NCBI GenBank assembly: GCA_946406115.1
Contig: OX291544.1
Span: 868,001-932,000 of the forward strand
DNA length: 64,000 nucleotides
Direction of reading: 5' to 3'
Source of the DNA: Apoda limacodes
Lineage: Eukaryota > Arthropoda > Insecta > Lepidoptera > Limacodidae
Under the pieces are notes generated by a model that saw nothing but the letters and a program-made list of their open reading frames with translations, did not search any database and had not been told where the DNA came from. This document shows positions 21,931 to 32,249 of this stretch, piece by piece; position 1 is the first letter of the stretch; each line of letters starts with the position of its first letter. The position numbers and the translations under genes are program-made.

Positions 21931-22289
21931 CCTTTTATGAATAATTTAATAAAATAATAAACTGTTCTAAAAGAATTCTGAAGCATCAACACTCACTCAG
22001 AGAGAAATCAAAGGAATCTTATAATAATAGTAGAGAAGTAATTTATTTGGCCAAGAGTGACCGTCAAAAATGATAGGACCCGAAAACCGTTGTGTTAAAT
22101 AAGTAGTAATCCAGTTGTTTTAGAAGTACGGTCAGTTGCAGAACTGCATATAGAATTTCAAAACAAAATAGAATGGCAGCGAGGCGTAGTCACTCACACA
22201 CTTAAAGAAATAAAGTAATATGTCTTGTAGAACCTGAGTAATATTAGTTTCATTTAATATTGTATATAATAATTTCACTAATAAAATTA
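21931..22289. other. Spacer
   Basis: AT-rich sequence with no gene or repeat recognised. Confidence 0.4.
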
Positions 22290-22375
22290 TCGTATCCGTA
22301 GCCTAGTGGATAGACGTTCAGATCTTAATACGTGTACTCAGTGGTTGTAGATTCGAATCTCACCTTATGCCTTAC
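22290..22375 (+). repeat. tRNA-like SINE head
   Basis: TAGCCTAGTGGATAG resembles an internal A box and AGATTCGAATCT a B box, at tRNA-like spacing. The acceptor arms do not pair and the anticodon arm is poor, so this is a tRNA-derived promoter head rather than a tRNA gene. A T-rich run follows. Confidence 0.5.
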
Positions 22376-22700
22376 TTTTTGTTTTTGTTACATTTTACGA
22401 ATTATGAATATTTTGTTTCGTTAAACAGCTTAGACCAATTTTCTAATAGCTATTAAGTAAGATGCGGATACTACGTAGGTAGACATTTAATGTTTCTCGT
22501 TCGTTGCCGATTTGTTTCTGGGGGTATGTGCTGACAAGGTTTTTTGGTGTTTTCATTTAGCTATTAAGTTAGATGCGGTCATTACTTAGGTAGCCATTTT
22601 TTTTGTCGTTGCGTATGAGTTACTGTAGTTGCTTGTGTTGATAAGGTTATTTTGTGTTTTTATGAAATTTCTTTGCTATAAATAATATGCAGGCCAATAT
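22376..22700. other. Spacer with an imperfect 120-bp direct duplication
   Basis: Two related blocks beginning AGCTATTAAGTAAGATGCGG near 22448 and AGCTATTAAGTTAGATGCGG near 22559 share later text (TGCTGACAAGG / TGTTGATAAGG). This may be the 5' flank of the Tc1-like element. Confidence 0.5.
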
Positions 22701-22712
22701 AATATTCAAGAG

Positions 22713-23808
22713 AGGATGCGTATTATAGAACTACATAATGTGGGTTACAATATATCTCAAATTTGCAATGAGACTGGTTTTACCGTAAGTATTTTATTTG
22801 ATGTTATATCATAATTTTTTAATACCACACTTTTTTGTAAGTAAATTTCTAAAAATTTTAATATATAATTTCAGTAGTTTGAAAAATGGTTATTTTAATC
22901 TGGCTATTTGGTTTTTAGTGGATTACCGTAAAGCGTTGGGTCTCGCGCAACCAAGAGGAGGAGAGTTTATCAACTCGACCTCGAAGTGGACGTCCGCGGC
23001 ACATTGATGCGACTCAAAGAACAATCATGGTGTAACAATACGAGAACAATGATTTTATACCGACTGCTGTGTTTTGACACATGTTTCATACATCTACACA
23101 CATAGTTCGTCGAGCTCTGCATATTGAAGGATTGCATCATAAAAGCCAGCTAAAAAACCATATTTAACTAATACCCATAAACAAAATTGATTGCCGAGTA
23201 TTTAGATTTTGACTGGGAGCACACATTATTCACCGATGAGAAGTCGTTCGTATCATCTGAAAACTGGAGGCTTCATTTGTGGCGCAGAAATGGAACCCGT
23301 TATGCAGAACACAATGTTGTCCCGAATATGGAATCTGGACGGATATCACTAAATATGTGGGGGTACTGCGGCTGGTCCTGGTGAATTAATCTCGATAACA
23401 GGGCGCGCTAGAGCTTCACATTATGTGGATGTGGTAGCCGAGATCATGTTGCCAACAGCGCGGTGTGTTTATCCATTATCTGATATGCCACAAATACAGT
23501 TTATGCATGATAACTGTCCTGTGAATCGAGCGCATATAGTGCAGGATTGGTTTACTCAACATCCAGACATTAATGTTATTCCTTGGCCTGCAAAATCACC
23601 AGATTTAAATCCTATAGAAAACCTATGGGGTTTGATGGTACAAAGATAGGACATGCGAAATGAAAGAACTACAGAGTCATTAGAGGCTCACTGTTTAGAA
23701 ATTTGGAATAATATTAGAGGAACAGATATCTGTTCTAATATAGTCGGATCTATGCGGCAGCGCTTACTTGCTGTGATTGAAAATAATGGAGGTTATATTA
23801 AATACTAA
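22713..23808 (+). pseudogene. Tc1-like transposase relic with DD35E triad
   Basis: It would encode a cut-and-paste transposase with helix-turn-helix DNA-binding domains and a DDE nuclease. The first helix-turn-helix reads RIIELHNVGYNISQICNETG. A GTAAGT...TTTTAG intron follows. The second domain has TRPRSGRPRHIDA with the GRPR minor-groove motif. The catalytic residues are visible: Asp in FTDEKSF (23235), Asp in HDNCPVNRA (23509), Glu in DLNPIENLW (23617). There are 35 residues between the last two. The frame ends NNGGYIKY at a stop at 23806. Stops and frameshifts near 23033, 23076, 23170 and 23375 kill it. No terminal inverted repeats are clear, because another repeat starts directly after the stop. 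Confidence 0.9.
22785..22918 (+). other. Intron in the Tc1-like relic
   Basis: A 134-bp gap begins GTAAGT and ends in T-rich GTTTTTAG. Joining its flanks continues the DNA-binding domain in frame (ETGFT then WITVKRW). Confidence 0.65.
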
Positions 23809-23813
23809 AAAAT

Positions 23814-24047
23814 CGGCCAAGTGCGAGTCGGACTCGCGCACGAAGGGTTCCGTACCATTATCTATAAAAACGGCAAAAAAATCACTTAAATTTTTGTTTT
23901 ATTCTGTTTTTTAGTATTTGTTGTTATAGCGGAAACAGAAATAAATCTTCTGTGAAAATTTCAACTGTCTAACTGTCACGGTTCATGAGATACAGCCGGA
24001 GCCTTAGTAAAAGGGTTCCGCTAATTACCCTTTGGGTACGGAACCCT
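23814..24047 (+). repeat. Interspersed repeat S, copy 2
   Basis: The most complete copy of the family: CGGCCAAGTGCGAGTCGGAC, GGGTTCCGTACC, the central TTGTTATAGCGG block and a right end GGTACGGAACCCT. It starts six bases after the transposase stop codon, so it probably inserted in or replaced that element's 3' end. The (GGAC)n segment of the other copies is deleted here. Confidence 0.85.
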
Positions 24048-26955
24048 AGAAACAAAGTACTATTTTTCTTACAGATATTATTTAACATTTCAAAATATTT
24101 AATATTTTTTACTTTGTTGTTTTTCAAAATATAGCAGCGTTACCGAATGAATGGTGACTTGTATTTTTTTTTATTCTTATGGTTAAGTTTCAATTTTCTT
24201 TTCATTCCGAAAACGAATACTTAAGCTATAACCATAGGATATATATAGAAAAGAGAGACATTTATCAAAAAAAAAATTTATAAAATTTTAATAAAAACCA
24301 TTTTTATTAGATTGCATGTGTTTTAATTTTTGCAAACAAAACAAAAAGTTCTCATACCAATTGGTCCTTTCAGAGAAAACTAGATCGAGATTTTAAAAAA
24401 AAAGGAAATCCTAACAAAAATCTTCAAATCGCCAAATTAAGTCGCAGCGTATAGGATCACACCACGGGGCCACGGGGCAGACAACATTTAATACGAAATA
24501 AACAATACTTATGTAGAACAACACTGCTGTTTACACCTAATTAATTTGTTAGGTTAAGAAACTAAAAGATATAAGAACGGTTTAAATAAACTGGTTAGTA
24601 TAAAGAAAACTAAACCTAATTTCGTCGATTTAAGGTTAATATTATTAACAGTTCTGATAATGATAATGTGTGAGTGCGAGGTTCACAGAATGGCTTCACG
24701 CAATTTTAACCTTTACACTATGCATGGACTTAGCAAATGACTGTACGTCAGAGTAAACAATAGCATACAGCGTAAAAGAAATAAATCGAGAAAATAAATA
24801 AAGCTAAATCAACGATCATAAATAATGCCTACTTTTGAGTTTGTCTTTGAGAAAATGCTTGACATTTGCGTGAGCTTAACCATACAACAGACTCATAAAA
24901 GTAGCGACTACACTTCAAATTTTTAAAACCAACAAAATAAAATGATAACACGTTAGTGATAATTACCGCAGTTAGCAAGAAAGTAAACAGTAGGATGGAA
25001 CTGGAACAATTATGTCACTACCCACACCGGGTTAAAAATATATTTAATCATTCCTATTCTCATGTAAATGACCTAAATCTAAATGAGAGATATGTATTTT
25101 ATTGAGTTTTAAATTTACCCTACAATAACTGTAACTGAATGAATTATTGTACCTACCTTTTATTAAAACATTACCCTTCCTTAATACATTTACTGCATTT
25201 GCACAAATGTAAATACTATTTAATGAAATTTTACTTTTCTATTAGGAGAAGAACCACGCCCCTTATTTCTAAATACTGTAGTAGTACTTTTTAAATGCAG
25301 TCCCCGCTATGTAAAATTGATAGAATTTAGGACTAGGTTAATTAACTAAATTATTTAGTGCTTAAAAAACAGATGAATAAACACATTTTATATCAAGGAA
25401 CCGCGCCCCCGATACCGTTAATAGCTAGAAATACCTAACAACAAAGTAAGATGTATACTATTTAATGCTATAAAACGCAAACGTTTTAAAACCCCCTTCC
25501 ATTTCACAAACAACAAATTGTAGGCCTTTAGGCCTTCATAAATAAATTGAATAGAATCCTGGTCACATCGCATTAAATTGTAATTTATCTTTACCTAGCT
25601 AAAATGTCGTAGAAACTAGGTCCATTTATATATTCCTTCCTACCGAGGTGATTGAGATTTCTTTCTACCATAAATTTCTAACCGGCAAAAGCGGGCCCGT
25701 CATTTGGATGTTTAAACATTAATTTAGATATTTTTTAAAACACAACCCAAAGGATTTTACAACGAACATACAATATTTTCAGTGTAACTTCTAGTATAAA
25801 AGTATTTATTAACCAGTAATAGTGGTACAATCTGGCTGTAGTTTAACCCCACGTGGTAGCGTTTAGTGACAAGCGTAGACCATGATTTCCTCCTTTTCGG
25901 GCAGCGTTTCGACAATCTAAACGACGGCAATTGAATGTTCTGTATGTATGGGACCACGCACTTTTATTACCACTTACCCCTGTCTAACAACCTTCTCCCT
26001 TCCTACATTTCAAACCCCTCCATCCTACTTTATATTCCGGACGGATGTCCGGCCTTAACTCATTTTAACAAAGAAAAAAGAATATCTTTTAAGTATAATT
26101 CTAGTTGTGTTGGTTGGTGTACTATTATAGAGTCCTAGATTAATATGAACGGTCTAGATAAAACGGCCTAACTATCCTAACTAATAGTTAATTAATATTA
26201 TGTTCTAAATGTTCGTAAAGTTTTAAAAAACCCGGGTAATTTCAAATAAACTAACACGTCATACCATTATACAGAATACGTGAAAACCAAGACAACTACC
26301 CTTTATTATTGTAAGAATATTTATTGTATGAGGCTGACCTAATGGTTGTTAAACGACTCACTTAGGTAAGTTTCGCGGGCGTTTTTAATATTATAAAAGT
26401 TCTAAGTAACTTAAACTTTCGCGGTTATATTCAACATTATAAAACTCCTAATCAGCGCTCGTCTTTAAAGTACCACCAATCACATATGTTCAAACAAACC
26501 ACTAATCAACGCTTTTCAAACATTCTCCAATCAACTTTAGTTCCAATCAAACACCCAATCATAGTTAGCATTAAACCATTCTTTCTCGCGACACAGGTTC
26601 AAAATTTTACGCAACTTTATTTTGTCTGAGTCCGAATTCATAAATCGGAAGTTAGATTACTACCTGCATTTAACAAATAATTCTGTGTTGATGTCTATGA
26701 TTCGTAAGTTCATAACTTAATATTTTACATTTTAGTCATTTGTTAGCTTTAAACCTTTCATAAAATAAATCATAACTTCTCATCTAATGTATAAAATTTC
26801 TGAACTTGAATATTTGAACGCGCCATTCTAATTTAAAGATGCATTTTGCTATATGTAGTAAGTTTATTGTGAATTGTTTACTAATGAAAATCTTCGCGCT
26901 AAAACTTGAATAAAACAAACATTGTATTAAAAAAATGTTAAGGCATAATTATGGT
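24048..26955. other. 2.9-kb AT-rich region, no feature recognised
   Basis: Both strands were read for known domains, tRNAs and repeats and none was found. Open frames are under about 70 codons and have AT-driven composition. This is the longest stretch without a recognisable element, so it is where ancestral or single-copy sequence is most likely. Confidence 0.5.
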
Positions 26956-26957
26956 AT

Positions 26958-28058
26958 CGTTACAATAGGTGGGCGTTAAAGTCTCCCAAAATAACTAGTT
27001 GTGCTGTGAGATATTGCTCTAGAACTTTGTCAGTTGTCAAACTCAGGTGCGTGAAGATTCGAGTTACGTGCGTGTCACCGCTATGAGACCAGTATAGGCA
27101 CGCATAGATACGAGTGTGGCCGCCGTAATTTACGCGCACCCACAATATCGACAAGTCCCTGTCTTCAAGAGTATGATGGCGGCGACAGCAGATATCCTCC
27201 CAGACAAACATACCTACACCGGCACGACTCATAAAATATGCTCAAGTTTGTAGCCGGGATAGTGAAGGTATGATGTGTCTGCCGGGCAGGATATCTGTCT
27301 CCGTTAGAAAAAGATTGGTCAGCTGCGCAGTCTTGAGATGGTGGTGAACTGCATTAGGATTTGCGTGAATACCCCTTATGTTGCAAAAATCCACATTATA
27401 TGTGGATGGAGTAGCCGCTGTAAAAACACTTTTCTCTTATTTCTTCTGGCCATTATACATAAAAAGGTTACTTAGACAAAGAATGAGGATTCACTGCACA
27501 GAAAGCTTAGAAGACAAAAAGGTGCAGTACTAAGACTGCCGAAGCTCAACACAGATGATACGGTTGTTGGCACGGCAGGCGGAAGGGCCCCTGATCCCCC
27601 TCTGTTGTAGTAGCCGTGTCCACTCCGGTCTCCTTCTCCGGCACGACTACCACTTCAGAAACTTTACACAAGCTGGCGGATCAGCTTCTTAGGGCGGAGA
27701 TTTAGTGATTCTTGGGTTTGGGAACCCGTTCAACCTGCGGGCGGCCAGCGGTCAGCCGTTTCACCAGGTCTCCCTGACCCCCGTACCAGCACGCCGCGTC
27801 TACGCCGAGCAATGTCAGCAACAAGGATCGGCGGTCCTCCGCTGTCCGCGCAGCGAATCCTCAAAGAGCTCTGGCAACCTTACTCACCGCCAGGAACACA
27901 ACACTACTCAATATTAGTGTGGCCGCGGTTTTCTGTAAGATGGAGGTACTTCCCCAGTTCGGGCCGCTCATTCCTGCAAGTACTCGCTATGCCCCGCTTT
28001 ATTTGTTCGAGCAGCTTATTCTAACGAGTACTTCCAGTGCCCTACCTCTCTTAATTCT
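26958..28058 (-). mobile_element. Family A 5' end through endonuclease start (3'-truncated)
   Basis: Read on the minus strand it starts at about 28058 with the 5' region, has MARRNKRKV near 27450, then NIRGIHAN and the endonuclease N-terminus RAGVGMFVWEDICCRRHH, and stops at GDFNAH near 26960. It shows what is missing from copy 1. LINE insertion normally loses 5' ends, so a piece keeping the 5' end and lacking the 3' end must have lost the latter by later deletion or rearrangement. The GDFNAH motif broken in copy 1 is intact here. Confidence 0.85.
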
Positions 28059-29156
28059 TTATTTCTTTTAACTCACTGCAGACATATAGTCCACTATGCT
28101 GGCCAACTGTCAGTATTCGATCTGGCCTCTGACTTGACTGACCTCATAAGACTTTGGCTGAAAAACTACTATCTTAAGACAAGAGCCGCGACTGAAAGTT
28201 AAACGTGTCTTCCTAAGTACAGAGAAGCTTAAAAAATAATGATTAAAAATACAACACATGATTTTCCTTTGTCTTTGGTTGTAAGGCTAACAGTGTAGGG
28301 ACGCAGAACAATGTTCTTTCATGGTTCTGATTTACCTAAATAAAAAACTTAATTAACTAATAAAAAATCTACTGCTACGTCTTTCTACTGTGACTTGATA
28401 CTACCGTAGTCATTGTACTATGATAAAATAATTTTTACTCGTTTATTAATGAATTAAGATGACGCGTGAGGTCTTACTCAGAGTCAGCTGATTACCTACC
28501 TTGCTTGCTTATAACTATTCCTTGTGCTGTCGTTTAATCTAACGCGGCAGATGGTACAAATAGAACTTTATTAAACTATAACTCAATTATCAAATTGTTG
28601 GACATACGGTAATTTTTTACTTCTCTGCAACACAACAATCTTACAGAAAAAAAATTGTAATGGACAGAGAAAAATCCCTTTATACACAGATGCTATTCAG
28701 AAATGGTGCAAAACGCTAATTTTACCTTAAAAAAAATATTTAACGTAATATTTTACACCATACAAATACACCATTACAGGACGTAAACAAAAGATTTAGA
28801 CCAATTCAGACAAATGAATAACAGGAAACAACAATTTTTTTTTAATGAAAATATTGCCAGCCTTAAAAACAGTACTCCCAAAAACTGACGCTAGATTGAG
28901 TTCCTAATATTATTGTGGTTATTTATTTCAATGCGCGACCGCACAGTTTTAGGGATGTGAAATGAGAAGGAGAGAGCATTAATATTTTTACCTTCCTGAA
29001 GTAATAAATAGTTAATATAAAATACTAATTTAAAATTTGGATTTACAATTTCAGCATTTTTATAGATGTACATAACACCATAAGGAATAAAATACATCCA
29101 AAACCTTTCAAAGTTAATAACCGTTCGTAAATAAAGTCATAAAAAACACTAATTTT
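28059..29156. other. AT-rich spacer
   Basis: No gene or repeat recognised. Open frames are short and AT-driven. Confidence 0.45.
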
Positions 29157-29724
29157 AATGTGCTCCGCTTCGGTTTACGCGCCAGTTTTCAAGTTTACAA
29201 GTGGGTCGCCCTGACTACATTAAATAAGTACAAGTTCTTCCTGTCGCTCGCCGGCCGCTGCCGCGGCACGCTCCGCTCGGCTTCGCACGCTAACTTTCAT
29301 GTGCTCCGCTTCGTTTTACGCGCCAGTTTTCAAGTTTACAAGTGGGACGCCCTGACTACATTAAATAAGTACAAGTTCTTCCTGTCGCTCGGCGGCCGCT
29401 GCCGCGGCACGCTCCGCTCGGCTTCGCACGCTAACTTTCATGTGCTCCGCTTCGTTTTACGCGTCAGTTTTCAAGTTTACAAGTGGGACGCCCTGACTAC
29501 ATTAAATAAGTACAAGTTCTTTCTGGCGCTCGCTGGCCGCTGCCGCGGCACGCTCCGCTCGGCTTCGCTCGCTAATTTTCATGTGCTCTGCTTCGTTTTA
29601 CGCGCCAGTTTTCAAGTTTACAAGTGGGACGCCCTGAATACATTAAATAAGTAGAAGTTTGTTCTGTCACTCGCCGACCGTAGCCATGGCACGCTTCACT
29701 CGGCTTCGCACACTTACTTCCATG
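29157..29724. repeat. 141-bp GC-rich satellite, 4 units, open in one frame
   Basis: Units start with GTGCTCCGCTTCG at 29160, 29301, 29442 and 29583; a decayed part follows to about 29724. The period is a multiple of three. The plus frame is open for 164 codons with 47-residue repeats (FQVYKWDALTTLNKYKFF, GRCRGTLRSASHANFHV). The units are more GC-rich than their surroundings. I do not recognise a protein family and see no flanking coding exon, so a satellite with a chance open frame is as likely as a peptide gene. Confidence 0.85.
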
Positions 29725-30220
29725 TTTTACCATTAGCTCTATATGAGGCTGGCAGTAAACTTAACAAGACTGTATAACAAAACGTAAGTTGTTTATGTTA
29801 TTTTCTATTTGATGTAGTACGTTATGTAATCTAATTGTCTTATCGGTTATTTGGGAGTTTTTTTTTGAGGCTGGTAACATTGCAATTAAAAAAAAGTGTT
29901 CGTGTTTCCTTTTTCTTGATCCGTTTACAATATTTTCAAAAAGGGTAATTACATGGTTTTTAAGTGTAAATTGTGTTTTTTTCAGCCTATTCTTTAATTT
30001 TATCAGTGTGTAAAGGATGATTTGGACAGCTACAAGAAATCTGAACTGCTATAATGCCGAGCAAGTGAAATTTATATGTTATTTCGACCATTTGGCGGGA
30101 AAAAAAAATCTGGTAGTAAATATTTTTTTTATCGAAAACTATTATTTGGCACCGACTTTCATATATCATTTCTATATCAGGGAGTGCTACTCTATCGAAT
30201 AAGATTTTTTTCAGATTAAA
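29725..30220. other. Spacer
   Basis: AT-rich sequence with one T-run near 29850. A T-rich tract ending TTTTTTTCAG near 30205-30214 could be a splice acceptor for the open frame that follows. Confidence 0.35.
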
Positions 30221-30610
30221 ATGTCGTGTTGCAGAGAAGTAAATATTTACCAAATATACATACATACATTTCTTGCTGCCAGCCTTACCTGCTGGCTTTA
30301 CTATCGCGATAACACTATTACTAAGTATTGGCTTCCGTCTTTAGGTCTGGGCATTGTTTTTGCGTTCTTTTTAATTGTTTCCACAATTTATTTATTTACA
30401 AATCAAGTGACATTGACAACGTCACCATACACGTTTTTCTTTTGTTTTGACAGTAAGATATCAAAGATAAGAGAAAATTGCTTTTTAACTTCAGTTAAAA
30501 CAAGTACTTGTTTCAAGTCCATTACCAATGCGAATGTCGCAAATGATCCTTACATATCACCAACGCACGCGGCAGTAAAAAATATCACCATTGAATTTAG
30601 ATTGAGTTGA
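30221..30610 (+). CDS. Candidate open frame with hydrophobic segment, function unknown
   Basis: A 129-codon frame starts at an ATG preceded by ATTAAA and a T-rich CAG. Residues about 16-26 (TFLAASLTCWL) and 40-59 (SLGLGIVFAFFLIVSTIYLF) are hydrophobic, the second long enough for a membrane span. The remainder is polar with Cys residues. It ends in a decayed transposase region on the other strand. No family is recognised. Composition bias in AT-rich DNA can produce such Phe/Leu/Ile-rich frames, so it may not be a gene. Confidence 0.25.
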   Translation: MSCCREVNIYQIYIHTFLAASLTCWLYYRDNTITKYWLPSLGLGIVFAFFLIVSTIYLFTNQVTLTTSPYTFFFCFDSKISKIRENCFLTSVKTSTCFKSITNANVANDPYISPTHAAVKNITIEFRLS

Positions 30611-30611
30611 C

Positions 30612-30908
30612 ATCATTGGGTTCCAACCGCGCCGTCCCTGGTACTAGCCATAGGATTGTTTCTGAACGAATCCAGTACCTCCTCTTAAAATTCGTCTGGA
30701 TATCGTGGTCTACCTGCAGCTACGGCAGGCGGTGGATCTAAGCGGCCAAGTTCTACATGTCTGTACACAGCATTCAAAATGGTATCACACCACTTGGTAC
30801 ACTATACCTTTCATGGTACAAATTGACGGCACGTGAAAGGATATTTTGGCTGTCGCGATAACATTGTATCATGTTAAAGTATTCATGGCTCCTGTAAGTC
30901 CTAGGCAT
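30612..30908 (-). pseudogene. DUF4817-type (mariner-related) transposase N-terminal relic
   Basis: The minus strand starts at ATG (30908) with MPRTYRSHEYFNMIQCYRD, then AVNLYHERYSVPSGVIPF. After a stop and slip it reads LNAVYRHVELGRLDPPPA, then GRPRYPDEF and FRNNPMASTRDGA. This order, an N-terminal helical LYxERYP-type motif followed by a GRPR-like hinge and a second helix-turn-helix, is that of insect transposase genes carrying DUF4817. The catalytic domain is absent. The start codon lies seven bases from a 17-bp tandem array that occupies the upstream side. Confidence 0.7.
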
Positions 30909-30914
30909 TGCTAT

Positions 30915-31050
30915 CTTGCGCGTGGGGGACACTTGCGCGTGGGGGACACTTGCGCGTGGGGGACACTTGCGCGTGGGGGACACTTGCGCGTGGGGGACAC
31001 TTGCGCGTGGGGGACACTTGCGCGTGGGGGACACTTGCGCGTGGAACACA
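30915..31050. repeat. 17-bp minisatellite, 7 perfect units plus one partial
   Basis: The unit CTTGCGCGTGGGGGACA starts at 30915 and every 17 bp to 31017; an altered unit follows. Seven identical copies imply recent expansion. It sits immediately upstream of the transposase start codon on the minus strand. Frames running through it on both strands are by-products of the period. Confidence 0.97.
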
Positions 31051-32249
31051 CTTTATTTGTTAACAATCATAAAATTAAGTAACAACGTAATGACGATGAC
31101 TCAATAACATTTTGACATTTCACGCGGCTCTTGTTTCCTCTGGATTGAAAGTTTGCTTCTATGACAGATATTTTCCGTAATCCATTGACAGCATGGCGAG
31201 TCAGGGTGGTAGCTTTTGACATTGACGTGGTGAGCTCATTGATATTTATACTTACTACTCAAGTACTGTAAAGCCAGGTGTCATCTTAATTAGCTTAAAT
31301 TGTTCATAACTTTTATAAATAGTAAATAAGGTAAGTGATTATGATCAGCAAGCAGTAAAGCAGACCCTACAAAATCAAGAAAGTACATAAGTAACTGATA
31401 AAAAAGACTGTTTAAAAAACACCGCCTATGTTCCTTTTTTAATTAATTGATAAGCATTTAACAATTTATAGATTTTTAATATATATATAAGAACTAATAC
31501 ATAGTGTCAAACTTGAAACTGACTTTTATTTCATTGCTGAGTAGTAAAAAAACCGTTTTTTGTCCTTCCTGTAAAATCTAAATTAAATAACCGTGACTAA
31601 GTAACTTAACGCGACTTAGTGGCTTAGCGGGACCATTTTATTTAAGTTTTTAATTATTATTTCTTTTTGTATAAAAAAATTAACATGTTAAAGACAAAAA
31701 ATACATTCGTTATCTTTATGTTATCTGAATGTTTTGAACATCATATCAACTTATCTTTTTCATTCTACGTAATGATATCGAGTTACTACAAAGTACCCGG
31801 CAAAGTTTAGTTATAAATATGTATACAAAATATAATATCACTACGAAATAAACTATATAGATATGTACATAATACGTATATACATTCTCTCTAAAACATA
31901 ATCTAAAATGAATATGATATTTATTATTGCCACATCTAGGTATATCTTCGAAAAACTAATAGGCACGTATCGAAGTGCTATGAAAGCGGATACTGCATTG
32001 TTTATATAACCGACTTCGCGAGAGATCAACTCTATTACAAAAAGATTTTTACGCTTATTATTTTTCGTTACATAACCTGGTTAATTCATGGGTTTTTAAA
32101 TCGTTTTATCCTTTTTCGATTACGTTTTAATTGTTGAGGGCTTTTTCAAAAAATTTAATTTCGTTTTTCTTTAATTATTTTATCCTTTTTAGATTACGTT
32201 TTAACCGTCATGGATTTTTTAATTTTTTTTTCAAATTTGCTTTTTTTTA
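31051..32249. other. AT-rich spacer
   Basis: Nothing recognised. A loosely repeated text, TCGTTTTATCCTTTTTCGAT and TTATTTTATCCTTTTTAGAT, lies at about 32101 and 32176. Confidence 0.4.

Noticed and set aside
22290..22375. Intact tRNA gene
   Set aside because: A and B box-like motifs are present but the acceptor and anticodon arms do not pair.
29160..29654. 164-codon frame as a genuine gene
   Set aside because: It is explained by a 141-bp satellite whose period is a multiple of three; kept as a finding but not annotated as a CDS.
30846..31107. Gly/Arg/Trp-rich frames around 30.9-31.1 kb
   Set aside because: A 17-bp period cycles through all frames and produces long open frames on both strands without coding meaning.
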